Of a DNA stretch of 64,000 nucleotides, positions 21,389 to 31,399 are shown one piece after another. The stretch is from Rhizophagus irregularis (lineage: Eukaryota > Glomeromycota > Glomeromycetes > Glomerales > Glomeraceae), in assembly GCF_026210795.1 (NCBI RefSeq), contig NC_089452.1, forward strand, positions 1,426,001-1,490,000, written 5' to 3'. Below the pieces are notes generated by a model. The model saw only the letters and a list, made by a program, of their open reading frames with translations, was not told the DNA's origin and made no database searches. Both the position numbers and the translations under genes were made by a program. The first letter of the stretch is position 1; every line of letters starts with the position of its first letter.

Positions 21389-22393
21389 ATGTCTAATAAG
21401 CAAATTAACTCCAAAAATATTAATTCTTCAAACACTAATAATTTATTACAAAAATTTTCTCAAGTTGTTCAAAATTTTAATAAAATAAATATAATAGAAA
21501 TTGAGCCTACAATCAAAAATATAAAAAATTATATTTTTGATGGAGACTTTAATATTGTGATTGATGAATTGGTTAATCTTATTTTTAATGAAATAAATAA
21601 AGGGGATGATACAAATGTAACAAAGCAACAAGCTCTTGATTATATTAATAACCAAATGATAACCTTACAAGAAATTTACATTTGGCTTTTAAATAATCAA
21701 AACAATTCAAATTCTATTTGTCTACTTGGATATTTTAATTATCATGGAATTGAAACTAAACTTAATAAACAAAAAGCAATTGAATTATACCAAAAATCTG
21801 CAGTATTAGAAAATAAATTAGCTCAATTAAATCTTGCTAATGAACATCTTTATGGAAAAAGTGTTATCAAAAATTATAATTTAGCTTTTGAATTATCTAA
21901 AAAATTAGCAGAGGATGAATATGCAAGTGGAATGAATAATTTAGGGTTTTGTTACGATACTGGAACTGGAACTGCTTTTGATGAAGAAAAAGCATTTGAA
22001 TTTTATCAAAAGGCAGCAGAATTAGGAAATTTTAAAGGAATGGTTAACTTAGGTTGGTGTTATTATGAAGGAATTGGAACCAATATTAATGAAGAAAAAA
22101 CGTTTGAATTATATCAAAAGGCAGTAGATTTAGGAAGCTTATATGGAATAAGTAACTTAGGTTGGTGCTATAATAAAGGAATTGGAACTGAAATTAATAA
22201 ACAGAAGGCATTTGAATTATATCAAAAAGCAGCAAATTTAGAAAATGATATAGCTCAATATTGTCTTGCTTTAATGTATGAAATAGGAGATGGAATTGAA
22301 AAAGATATAGATCAAGCAATTTATTGGTACAAAAAATCTGCTGCACAAGGACACCAATCTTCTAAAAATAAATTGAAAAAAATTTGTAAGTAA
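21389..22393 (+). CDS. Sel1-repeat protein, paralog 4 (334 aa)
   Basis: Intact single frame with the family N-terminal region and six Sel1-like repeats (LGYFNYHGIET, LGFCYDTGTGT, LGWCYYEGIGT, LGWCYNKGIGT, LALMYEIGDGI), ending in a short KNKLKKICK tail. Predicted protein-binding scaffold without catalytic residues. The start aligns with the other paralogs. Its 5' flank, back to about 20665, matches that of paralog 3, indicating duplication of a unit with its promoter region. Confidence 0.92.
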   Translation: MSNKQINSKNINSSNTNNLLQKFSQVVQNFNKINIIEIEPTIKNIKNYIFDGDFNIVIDELVNLIFNEINKGDDTNVTKQQALDYINNQMITLQEIYIWLLNNQNNSNSICLLGYFNYHGIETKLNKQKAIELYQKSAVLENKLAQLNLANEHLYGKSVIKNYNLAFELSKKLAEDEYASGMNNLGFCYDTGTGTAFDEEKAFEFYQKAAELGNFKGMVNLGWCYYEGIGTNINEEKTFELYQKAVDLGSLYGISNLGWCYNKGIGTEINKQKAFELYQKAANLENDIAQYCLALMYEIGDGIEKDIDQAIYWYKKSAAQGHQSSKNKLKKICK

Positions 22394-22805
22394 ATGAACT
22401 TTATAATCTTCTTAAAATATGCAGCATGATAATCAATTAGTAAATAAAATTTCTATTAAGGATTTTTGGTTTATTTTATGCGAAAGGGAATGTAAGTTAT
22501 ATAAAACAGTATTGGTTATTTTATAAATACATGTTAACTTTTATGATATTTAGTTTGTAAAAATTAATAATTATGTATATGGTTAATAATTTCATATTTT
22601 AAGTAGCAATCAAAAAAATTTTTATTATAGTCAAATAAATAGATATTGTACTTTAATACAATATTTTGAAGTATAAAATTTCTGTTAAATATCTATTGGT
22701 ACATTAATTAAAAGGGTAGATAGCTTAAATTTGGTTTACTTTCATTAATAATTAGTTCCATCATGAGTATGCTTTATACTAATAGCACATATTGCTACTG
22801 TTAGA
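22394..22805. other. Short intergenic stretch
   Basis: AT-rich, no gene seen. It separates paralog 4 from the transposase remnant. Confidence 0.5.
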
Positions 22806-23220
22806 GACCTACATCCATGCTGTTTTATTCCAATAATCATTAACAGCAGGTAAATCATCTTTTTTTTACCTTTTAGTGCTCATAGATTTTTAGAGGTATA
22901 AATAAAAAATGGCATTAATTTCTCTGTTCCAGTTGTGTTACATGTAAGAAGAATTGTAACTTTTTTTGATCTCTTTTTTCTGTAGAGCAAACCTCTTGAA
23001 TAGTCTTGATAGAGTTTTTAAAGGTAGATCTCAATATATACCTAAAATGACAAAAAAAAAAATATTCACAAATAAGTGCATATAAAATCTGAAAAATCCA
23101 GTATTCACCTATCTCATCACAATTAAAGACATCATTTAGATCATAATCCTTAGTTATTTCACGCAACTTTTTTCTTTCTACATCTAAAGTTTCAAGTGGT
23201 GCACTTGCTGCTTCGCCCAC
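22806..23220 (-). pseudogene. Dead Tigger/pogo-type DDE transposase fragment
   Basis: Read on the minus strand, the pieces are LREITKDYDLNDVFNCDE followed by a GIY block whose expected tryptophan is a TGA stop (the family pattern is NADETGLYW), then TCNTTGTEKLMPFFI (CNATGTEKLPP-like) and DDLPAVNDYWNKTAWM (family pattern ...YWNKTAWM). They lie in different frames with stops, plus a possible intron at the GTGAAT site near 23106. Upstream DNA-binding regions and the final catalytic Asp region are missing. It abuts the flank of Sel1 paralog 5 exactly where similarity to the other paralogs' flanks ends. Confidence 0.8.
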
Positions 23221-23365
23221 TATTTCTATTATATGCTTATTTATGTTTTATGTACAGTATATACTTTATGCTTACTAGCAACTTTTTATGCATAATGGTT
23301 CAATTTATATAGAAATAAATAAATAGTTTTCTATTATACAAAATTATTTTTTACTTAAAATTGTG

Positions 23366-23455
23366 TTTGCCGCAGCTGATCGACAAATTGCTACTAACTT
23401 TAAAAAATTGCTACAGAAGCACAAAATTGATCAACAGTATTACAAATACGAATAA
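23366..23455 (+). promoter_or_regulatory. Conserved Sel1 upstream module, copy D
   Basis: Most diverged copy: GCAGCTGATCGACAAATTG, then GCTACAGAAGCACA (GCTGCGGAAGCACA elsewhere), TTGATCAACAGTATTACAAA. Order and spacing are kept. Confidence 0.7.
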
Positions 23456-23515
23456 GGAGAAAAAAAATAAAATAAATTCAAACTCTCTCTTCTCCTTATT
23501 TTAAATTATTTCATG

Positions 23516-24565
23516 ATGTCTAATAATCAAATTAATTCCAAAAATATTAGTTTTTCAAACACTAATAATTTATTACAAGAATTTTCTCAAATTATTCAAA
23601 ATTTTAACGTTAATAAAATAAATATAAAAGAAATTGAACCTACAACAAAAAATATTAACGATTGTATTTTTGAAGGGGATTTAAATGTTGTAATTGATGA
23701 AATAATTAATCTCATTTTTAATGAACTAAATAAAGGAGAAGATGCAGATATAATAAAGAAATTAGTTCTTGATTATATTAATAATCAAATGACAACCTTA
23801 CAAGAAATTTATATTTGGCTTTTAAATAATCAAAACAATTCAAATTCTCTATGTCTACTTGGATATTTTAATTATCATGGACTTGAAATTGAACTTGACG
23901 AACAAAAAGCAATTGAATTATATCATAAAGCTTCAGAATTAGAAAATAGAGTAGCTCAAATAAATCTTGCTAATGAACATCTTTATGGGAAGGAGATTAA
24001 TAAAAATCATAATTTAGCTTTTAAATTATCTAATAAATTAGCAGAAGAAGAATATGCGTGTGGGTTTAATAACTTAGGTTTTTGTTATTTAAATGGAATT
24101 GGAACTGATTTTAATGATGAAAAAGCATTTGAATTATATCAAAAGGCAGCAGATTTAGGAAATTTTAAAGGAACCATTAACTTAGGGTGGTGTTATTATG
24201 AAGGAGTTGGTACTGATATTTGTGAAGAAAAAACATTTGAATTATATCAAAAGGCAGCAGAATTAGGAAGTCTAAATGGAATATTTTGCCTAGGTTGGTG
24301 TTATAATGAAGGAATTGGAACTGAAGTTAACGAGCAAAAGGCGCTTGAATTATATCAAAAAGCAGCAACTTTAGGAAGCGATATAGCTCAATATGATCTT
24401 GCCGCAATGTATGAAATTGGAGAAGGAATTAAACAAGACATAGATCAAGCAATTTATTGGTACAAAAAATCTGCCGCATCAGGAAACCAATCAGCGCAGG
24501 AAAAATTAGAAGAACTTTTGAAAGTTGGTATAGATGATACATTACATTCGAAAATTATTTTATAA
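23516..24565 (+). CDS. Sel1-repeat protein, paralog 5 (349 aa)
   Basis: Intact single frame. The ATG at 23516 aligns with the other MSN starts; an extra in-frame ATG directly before it (23513) arises from local change and would add one residue. The family N-terminal region has a small insertion (FNVNKIN). Six Sel1-like repeats follow (LGFCYLNGIGT, LGWCYYEGVGT, LGWCYNEGIGT). The C-terminus differs from the other paralogs (AQEKLEELLKVGIDD). Its repeats are closest to those of the dead paralog 1 (both have LEIELDEQ/LEIELDKQ), so these two may be sister copies. Confidence 0.92.
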   Translation: MSNNQINSKNISFSNTNNLLQEFSQIIQNFNVNKINIKEIEPTTKNINDCIFEGDLNVVIDEIINLIFNELNKGEDADIIKKLVLDYINNQMTTLQEIYIWLLNNQNNSNSLCLLGYFNYHGLEIELDEQKAIELYHKASELENRVAQINLANEHLYGKEINKNHNLAFKLSNKLAEEEYACGFNNLGFCYLNGIGTDFNDEKAFELYQKAADLGNFKGTINLGWCYYEGVGTDICEEKTFELYQKAAELGSLNGIFCLGWCYNEGIGTEVNEQKALELYQKAATLGSDIAQYDLAAMYEIGEGIKQDIDQAIYWYKKSAASGNQSAQEKLEELLKVGIDDTLHSKIIL

Positions 24566-25837
24566 ATATCCATTTGTATGCTTTAACATTTTTTAAAAAT
24601 AGTTTATTTACATTTATTTATCCATTATTATTAATAAAGATTTGAACAAATTTTTTTTAAAAAATTATTATAGTATAAATTTATATAAATTGATAAAGAA
24701 ATCTGCTTATTTACAGTAATTTATTATCGAAATAAAATCTTTCTGATAATAAGCTAACTGTGGAGCAGAATTGTTCACCACACCATTAATTTTTATTACA
24801 AAATATTTTATTACACAAGATCATAGCAAATTAAGGAATTTGTCAAATGGTAAAGTCTATTTGATTGAATAAGATGTTTTGTTGCTTACTTATTACTGTA
24901 TTAACATAAAGCTTTAAAAGTGATGCGGACGAGATATAGAAATTACCAATTAACCGATTTTTGAGGTACAACGAATACCTTAATCAAATTTGCTAATTTT
25001 TGTTTTAATCCAGATAATGGGCCAAATCAATCTTTTTTCTAGATAAGAAACCGTTATACTTTCTGTTATTAATAAGGCTACTATTTAAATTCATCAAATT
25101 CTCTCGTTATGAGAAATATATTATGAAAAATTGGGTATAGAAAAGTTACTTTAATTATAAGTTGAACTGATTGTATTTAAAAATACCACTGAACGAATAA
25201 TTTATTATGATAGAAATATAATTTAACACGGTACTGAAAAATTTACGGGAGGAAGTTATTATTAAGTCTAAGCAATATACTAAATTAGTTTCTCTTATTT
25301 TATTTACTATAATGATAGGATAATTTTCAAAAAGAAATATCACCATTGTAAATGATTATACTTTATTAATTGCACTTTTGGTTTAAACCTTATTAATGCG
25401 TAATATCGACAATCATAATTGATAGTCGTATCGAAGATTTAAAATACTATAAGAATAGTTATTTCGTCATGATGATCAATGATATCGCGGTGACTAATAT
25501 CCCGTATACAATTTAAACTACTAATGGACTTTTTTATTCTAACAATTTAAAAAGATGTAAAAATAATAAACCCATTCAAAATCTCATACTAATAATCAAA
25601 ATTTTTAATGATTTACGGTCGATTTTTAACTTATATTATTGGTCAGTCTATTAGGATCATGCTTTTGACGGACTGATATTTTTTGTTAATGGTTAAATAA
25701 TTGATATTTTTTTTTCGGTTAAATATGACTACAAATACAAATTTACCCTTTAATAAGTTTTGCAGTTTAGAGTTTAGTTATACTTTTTAATACTCTTAAA
25801 ATAATAATAGATCTTGCGTGACTGACGCATAACTATT
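24566..25837. other. Intergenic, nothing recognised
   Basis: AT-rich, only short open frames without family features. Confidence 0.5.
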
Positions 25838-25980
25838 ACTTTACAGATCGTATCGATGGCTTAATGCGCAGTAACTGCATATATGTAATTTCTTTACGAT
25901 TACATAATGTGGTCACTATGTATTTATAACGTAGTTACTGCGCATTAATCCATCGCTACGATCTTGAAGTTCTGTAAAGT
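25838..25980. mobile_element. 143-bp foldback element
   Basis: Inverted ends of about 40 bases: ACTTTACAGA ... GATCGTATCGATGG, then TTAATGCGCAGTAACT, with the right arm carrying a 6-base insertion. ATT flanks both sides as a possible 3-base duplication. Confidence 0.75.
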
Positions 25981-26084
25981 ATTTATTTGTAATAAGAAGT
26001 GATCTTAAGACTTTTTCCCTTCCGGTTGTCAAAAATAATTATAGGGTTTCTAATTTACTAGGTAGTAAACTAAATTAACAATTA

Positions 26085-26440
26085 TTAATGTTACTCTTTT
26101 TAAATATTAGTTTAAGGTACTTAAGATTAGACAAATAACTTGAATAAGATTTTTATTACTAATTTCATCGTGACTTATATGATCAGTAAGTGGTCCACTT
26201 GTATTTTTGATTAAACCTCCAATCGGAATACCATTAGATTTTAAATTTTGCAAAAAGGAAAGGACAAATTTGTACCCGATTCCGTGAAATGTTGGCTTGC
26301 TCACCACTATCAGTTCTAAATTTACAAAGGATGTAAGATTCGCTAAGGTTGTCTGATAGTAATCTTACAATATTGTATGGTACTTGCATGATGTTTAATT
26401 AACGAATTTTCAAGAAAAATTCAAAAGTAATTCTGTGTTA
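26085..26440 (-). pseudogene. Dead F-box-family fragment
   Basis: On the minus strand it matches the middle of the F-box gene at 27412: CTTGAAAATTCGTTAATTAA, TGTAAGATTACT, then IKNTSGPLTDHISHDEISNKNLIQ in frame (intact copy IIKNTNGLLSE...ISHDEISNRNLIQ). The F-box itself and the C-terminus are absent, and the pieces are out of frame. It is inverted relative to the intact gene 1 kb away. Confidence 0.85.
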
Positions 26441-26619
26441 TATGTATGAATCGAAGAGTTAAATCAATTTAACAATTCTATAATTTACATGAGTTTTGGT
26501 AGGCGGTTGTAACGCTCTAAATAAAATGTCAAATATTAAATTTTATTGGTTAAAAATTTTTTGATCATAAAAAATAAAAATCCGGGTACAAAGATATGAA
26601 ATTATTTTTATCACAATTA

Positions 26620-26815
26620 CCCTATGAGAAAAATTTTATTAAATATATTTAAATATATTTAAATTTTTAAAAAAATGTATTTAGATGTAATTAAAATACG
26701 TTAAAAATTTTTAAAAGTGTAAATTTTTTTTTTATATATTTAAAATGTACTAAAATTATATAGCATAATTTAAGCACATTTTAAAGTATATACAGTATAT
26801 TTTTTTATCATAGGG
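26620..26815. mobile_element. 196-bp CCCTATGA-family element
   Basis: Ends CCCTATGAGAAAAA and inverted CCCTATGATAAAAA; very AT-rich interior. Flanks TTA and CTA agree at two of three bases. Confidence 0.6.
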
Positions 26816-27411
26816 CTAGTTAGCAGATTTTGGTAGGCAGGAAATGATAAAATATTATCTTTTCTATTTCATATTGTTTATTAAAATATCGTAAAATATT
26901 TTACCTCAAGGCGTAACTACAATATAATAAATTGAGTCGTACTATAATGCGCTAGAGTTGATTTTAATTATATCTAGCAATTTAGCAGCAGCAGCTGATA
27001 AAATTTTAAATGCCAAATGTTTCGAGTTGTATACTTGTTATACTGTAAATAGTAACAGTGACAAGGAATAAAATTATTGATAATAGCAGGTGTAATAATA
27101 ATAATGATAATACTGTAATAACGAATCCGGAATAATTATTAGCATTTCAGATTTTAATTTTATTGACCTCCTATCGACCTATCGACCTATCGTCATATCT
27201 AATTATCTATTACCATTCAACTAATGATCATCTGATCAAAAAAAAAAAAAATAATAAATCACATGATTTCAAATTGAGTATCATTTTGTGGTACATTAGA
27301 TACCTTTGTTATGTATCTGTGTAACATAAACAACAAAGAACAATATTTAACGCTGTTTTGAGTAAAAAAAAAACAATTATTATTTTATTTTTTCTTTCTT
27401 GAAAAAAAAAA
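26816..27411. other. Upstream region of F-box gene
   Basis: No gene seen. It includes short CGACCTAT repeats (about 27170-27195) and A-rich tracts before the ATG. Confidence 0.4.
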
Positions 27412-28812
27412 ATGTCTAATTTAAATAGAGACGTTCTTTATTCAATATTCGAACAATTACATGATAAAAGGACTCTTAGTTCATGCCTTTTAGTTAATAA
27501 AGCTTGGTGCGTAACAGTTATTCCAAATTTATGGAGAAATCCCTGGAAATCCTTAAAAAAGGAGAATGAAAAATTATTATTAAATGTAATTTTTTCACAT
27601 TTATCGGAAGTATCAAAAAATAATGTGGGAGAACATAATTTATTAACAAATTCTTATCAAAGACCTTCATTTGATTATATGAGTTATTGTAGACATTTAA
27701 ATTTAGATGAAATTCAAAGAATAATTAATGAAAATATCGAAGATAAAGATAAAAGTTTAAAAATTCAAAATGAAATATTAAATCTTTTTATTAATGAAAA
27801 TATGAAATATACTCACTTTTATATGCACCAAAATTTTGATCATCAAATAAATCTTAATCATGGAGCTGAACGCTGCCTTTCTGGAGTTGAATTCCTTAGT
27901 TGCAGTACTAGCATAGATGATAATATTTTAACTAAATTAACGGAAGCATGTAAATCAATTAAAGAATTGAAACTTTTTATTGAATTAGAAAAAAATAATC
28001 ATGGATTTGTTAAATTAATCGAAGTTCAAAGAAGATTATTTAATATTGATATAGCTCGTCATTCATATGAAAATGAAACATTTTGTAAAATTCTTGAAAA
28101 TTCGTTGATTAAACATTCAAGTACAGTACAACATTGTAAGATTACTAGACGACCTTCAACAAAATTTCTTTCATCTTTTGTAAATTTAAAAAAATTAGAA
28201 TTGGGTTGTAATAAGCAAATCATTACTTCATGGAATTGTTTGGATAATTTAACTTTTCCTTCTTTAAAAATTTTGAAATCCAGTAGTGTTCCGATTGAAA
28301 CTTTAACGAGTATAATTAAGAATACAAACGGACTTCTTAGCGAAATAAAAATAGATTATATAAGTCATGACGAGATTAGTAATAGAAATCTTATTCAAGC
28401 TATTTACCAGAATTGTCAAAATATTAAGTATCTTAAATTATTGATTAGAAATCGTAATATCTTAGAATTAGAAACATTATTAATTAATTGTCAGCATTTA
28501 AATGGATTATTTATCATCGTTAATGATTATGACAAACGTGATTGGGATAAATTATTTGAAATATTAACTAAATCATCATCAACTAATTTGTTCAAGTTCA
28601 AATTTTATTCTCATGGGTTACCTAGATTAGAATCCTTAAAATACTTTTTTGATCGTTGGAGAGGAAGACAACCCATGTTATTGCAAATCATTTCTGATAA
28701 AATTATTGATCTTAAAATAATAGAAAGATATAAAGCAGAAGGAATAGTCGAAAGATACGACTATGCTTATTGGTGGCGCAAAAGAAATTTTGATGACTTT
28801 GAATGGTTTTAA
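27412..28812 (+). CDS. F-box protein, paralog B1 (466 aa)
   Basis: Intact single frame. An F-box lies at about residues 4-45 (LNRDVLYSIFEQL...LSSCLLVNKAWCVTVIPNLWRNPW). The rest is a leucine-rich solenoid-like region ending in an aromatic tail (YAYWWRKRNFDDFEWF). Predicted SCF substrate receptor, target unknown. It is very similar along its whole length to the gene at 31400 and to two dead fragments (26085-26440 and 63200-63940). The ATG lies directly after an A-rich tract, as in the paralog. Confidence 0.9.
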   Translation: MSNLNRDVLYSIFEQLHDKRTLSSCLLVNKAWCVTVIPNLWRNPWKSLKKENEKLLLNVIFSHLSEVSKNNVGEHNLLTNSYQRPSFDYMSYCRHLNLDEIQRIINENIEDKDKSLKIQNEILNLFINENMKYTHFYMHQNFDHQINLNHGAERCLSGVEFLSCSTSIDDNILTKLTEACKSIKELKLFIELEKNNHGFVKLIEVQRRLFNIDIARHSYENETFCKILENSLIKHSSTVQHCKITRRPSTKFLSSFVNLKKLELGCNKQIITSWNCLDNLTFPSLKILKSSSVPIETLTSIIKNTNGLLSEIKIDYISHDEISNRNLIQAIYQNCQNIKYLKLLIRNRNILELETLLINCQHLNGLFIIVNDYDKRDWDKLFEILTKSSSTNLFKFKFYSHGLPRLESLKYFFDRWRGRQPMLLQIISDKIIDLKIIERYKAEGIVERYDYAYWWRKRNFDDFEWF

Positions 28813-30744
28813 TTGGTTTATAGTATTTACATTTGACTGTAAAATGGTAATTTAGAGTAAATGTAAAAATTCGATATTAAATTTTTTAATAAAATGTTGT
28901 ATTTTATAATGGTGAAAATTTTCATTTCATTTATACTTAAATTTAATATGATTTTAAGTATCAAACTTACATATTTCTATAAATTTCTCATTTATTTGTT
29001 TATTGGTAATACTAATCTTTTAATTCTCTTTTCAGTACAGTCAGTTCGTCTTAATTACAGTCGGTTACGGTTAGTCCTAGCGAAGTAACTCGTTATATTC
29101 ATTGCGTTGTAGTAAGAGAATTTGAAAAATTTAAATAGATAGTAGTCTCATTATAACGAGAAAGCGATACTTTCGATCAATATTTTGAACTAACTAGATA
29201 ACTTTTTTTTTTCAGATATCCGGATAAAATTATCCGGTTTGACCCGTTATCCAGAGGAAAATTTTTTTGGCGCTTTTGAAATCATCTACGACGCACTGGT
29301 ATTTTTTAGGCTCCTGCAATTCAGATATATGTAGGGCGGTTAAGATTAACTTCCATTTTACGACGGTGATATTCAATCAATGAAAACTCGAGTGAATTAG
29401 TATTATTATTATTAGTAATGTCATCAAGTTAACAATAAAAATTTGAAAAATTTGATCGAAAACGATTATTTTCAGATAAAAATAATTTAATTTTGTTCTT
29501 TATTTATTCTAATAAGCTAATTATGTTATCTACATGATGATTTTTGAGAAAAATTTTAATTACATTTGTTAACCTATATAGGCATTATCATAAATAGATT
29601 ATATCTACATCCCGTCAGTCCACTACGACAGTACGACTCCGGTCACAAGTCCTTAATCCTAGTCACCCGATCGATTTATGTTATTTTCTTTGAAAGAACT
29701 TTTCTTATCGTTATACTAAATTTCTAATTAAAGAACGTCCAAAATCTAAAAATTGAGTTAAATTATTTAAATTGTCATTGAATGGATTTATACACAACGA
29801 CAAACTGAAATTACTGAATAGATTTGTAATCCAACACCTGAAATTAGCCTGCCAGATTTTTGCATAGCTTTAGGTGATTTTAATGATTTAATCGTTTTTC
29901 GGGCTGATTATAAATTCTTGCAACCGTGTCAATTTTGTCGCATTAATAATATAATAATTCATAACTAAATCATTCAGTTTTGTTATTCTGGATCGCTTAG
30001 GTAACCTTTGTGTCATAGATGATATCTACTAGAAATTTTGAACGAACTTACCGATTTTAAAAATTGATTTCTTTACTAATCTTTTATAGAGAAAACTTTA
30101 GACCTGGGGTCTAGACCTCTTATCCTACACGGCTTATAATTATCAGCCTCATTTGTTTATGTACCGTCATTTTTCTTTTCACACGAAATAAACGCTCACT
30201 CTCTTACACTACTCTTTCATTTGGTATGTTCTTTTTTACACAAATTATTTTCTTTTTTATATTAAATTTTTTTTTATTATCATTATTTTCATAATAGTGT
30301 ATATTAGAATAATTAAAAAAAAACTTTTTTATCGAAAATTTTAAATCTAATAAATACTTTCTCTAATAATTGCGCTTTAACATTTGCAATAAATAAGTTT
30401 ATTCTGATTTCTTTGAGTTTTGGATTATTATGTATTGTTTGAACTTCTTTCGACTAAAGTTTGTAATTTTACTAACATGTACGTGCTTTTTGTAGATATT
30501 CATGGTATAATTCTAGTACTTTAGTTATTTGGCTTTGGTTGGTGTGTTGAAAAATAAAATCGTTTGAATACTCATATTTACAAAATTTCAATGGAAATTT
30601 GTAAAGTATTTTCATTTTAATAATGGTATTTTTTAATACAAGGTTATTTTTGTAAGGAGAGAATATACTGTATAAAAAAATAATAAATAATTCTTTACCT
30701 AGTGTCAAATATTTGATAAATATTTCTAATATTTATTTTTTTGT

Positions 30745-31015
30745 CATAAAAAATTCCAAGAAAAATGTTCATACTTTGTATCTCATTGTAAAAAATATTT
30801 CTATAATAAAAAAATTAATTTAAAAATCTTGAAAAATTTCCAAGATAAATGTTACGCGCGTATTAGCGTATACTGTATTAATAAAAAAAATTTATAAAAA
30901 AAAAATTTTGAAAATTTTCTATGATAAAAATGTTACGCGCGCATTAATCATTAGTGTACATCACAAAAAAAAAATTATAAATGCTAGTATGTTACGCGAT
31001 AAATGTTAATGGATT
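30745..31015. repeat. Irregular ~80-bp tandem repeat with ATGTTACGCGCG cores
   Basis: Three to four degenerate units, each an A/T-rich AAATTTTC-type stretch, then ATAAATGTTACGCG, then long A runs. The first unit has lost the GC core. Confidence 0.65.
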
Positions 31016-31103
31016 TCGGTGACCGATTAAACCAATCATATTTAAGGAGGGTCTACGCTTTTTTTTATAGTAGTACAAATAAATATAATTTACTAATAAA
31101 AGT

Positions 31104-31198
31104 TAGGCAAAAGTATCATTCTTGATAGATATGAGGTATTATTCTTGATAGACTTTCTGTAAATATATTATGCATTATCAAGAATGATATTTTTGCAA
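31104..31198. repeat. Foldback, 21-bp arms
   Basis: GCAAAAGTATCATTCTTGATA at the left recurs inverted at 31177-31198 with one mismatch. A partial extra copy of the arm (TATTATTCTTGATAG) lies inside. Confidence 0.7.
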
Positions 31199-31353
31199 GG
31201 GTTAGCGATAATCTCGGTTAAACGATTATCTTCATAGTAGATCATCAAAATATATTCCGAATTTCCGATTAGTAATCAGTAATGAAGATTACATAAATGA
31301 CATGTAACCATGTGACATAATGACATAATAAATCAATAGATGTTTCTAGATGG

Positions 31354-31387
<34 letters not shown>

Positions 31388-31399
31388 TCTTTAAAAAAA

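Larger units (their letters stand above)
28813..31399. other. Intergenic, with repeat arrays
   Basis: No supportable gene. It holds the irregular ~80-base tandem repeat (30745-31015), the foldback (31104-31198) and a 30-T tract (31356-31385) just before the next ATG. Short open frames at 28894 and 30472 lack family features. Confidence 0.5.

Noticed and set aside
21446-21655. Minus-strand 69-codon frame
   Set aside because: Antisense shadow of Sel1 paralog 4.
31340-31399. N-terminal extension of F-box B2
   Set aside because: It would translate poly-T into phenylalanine; paralog alignment and the ATG at 31400 fix the start.
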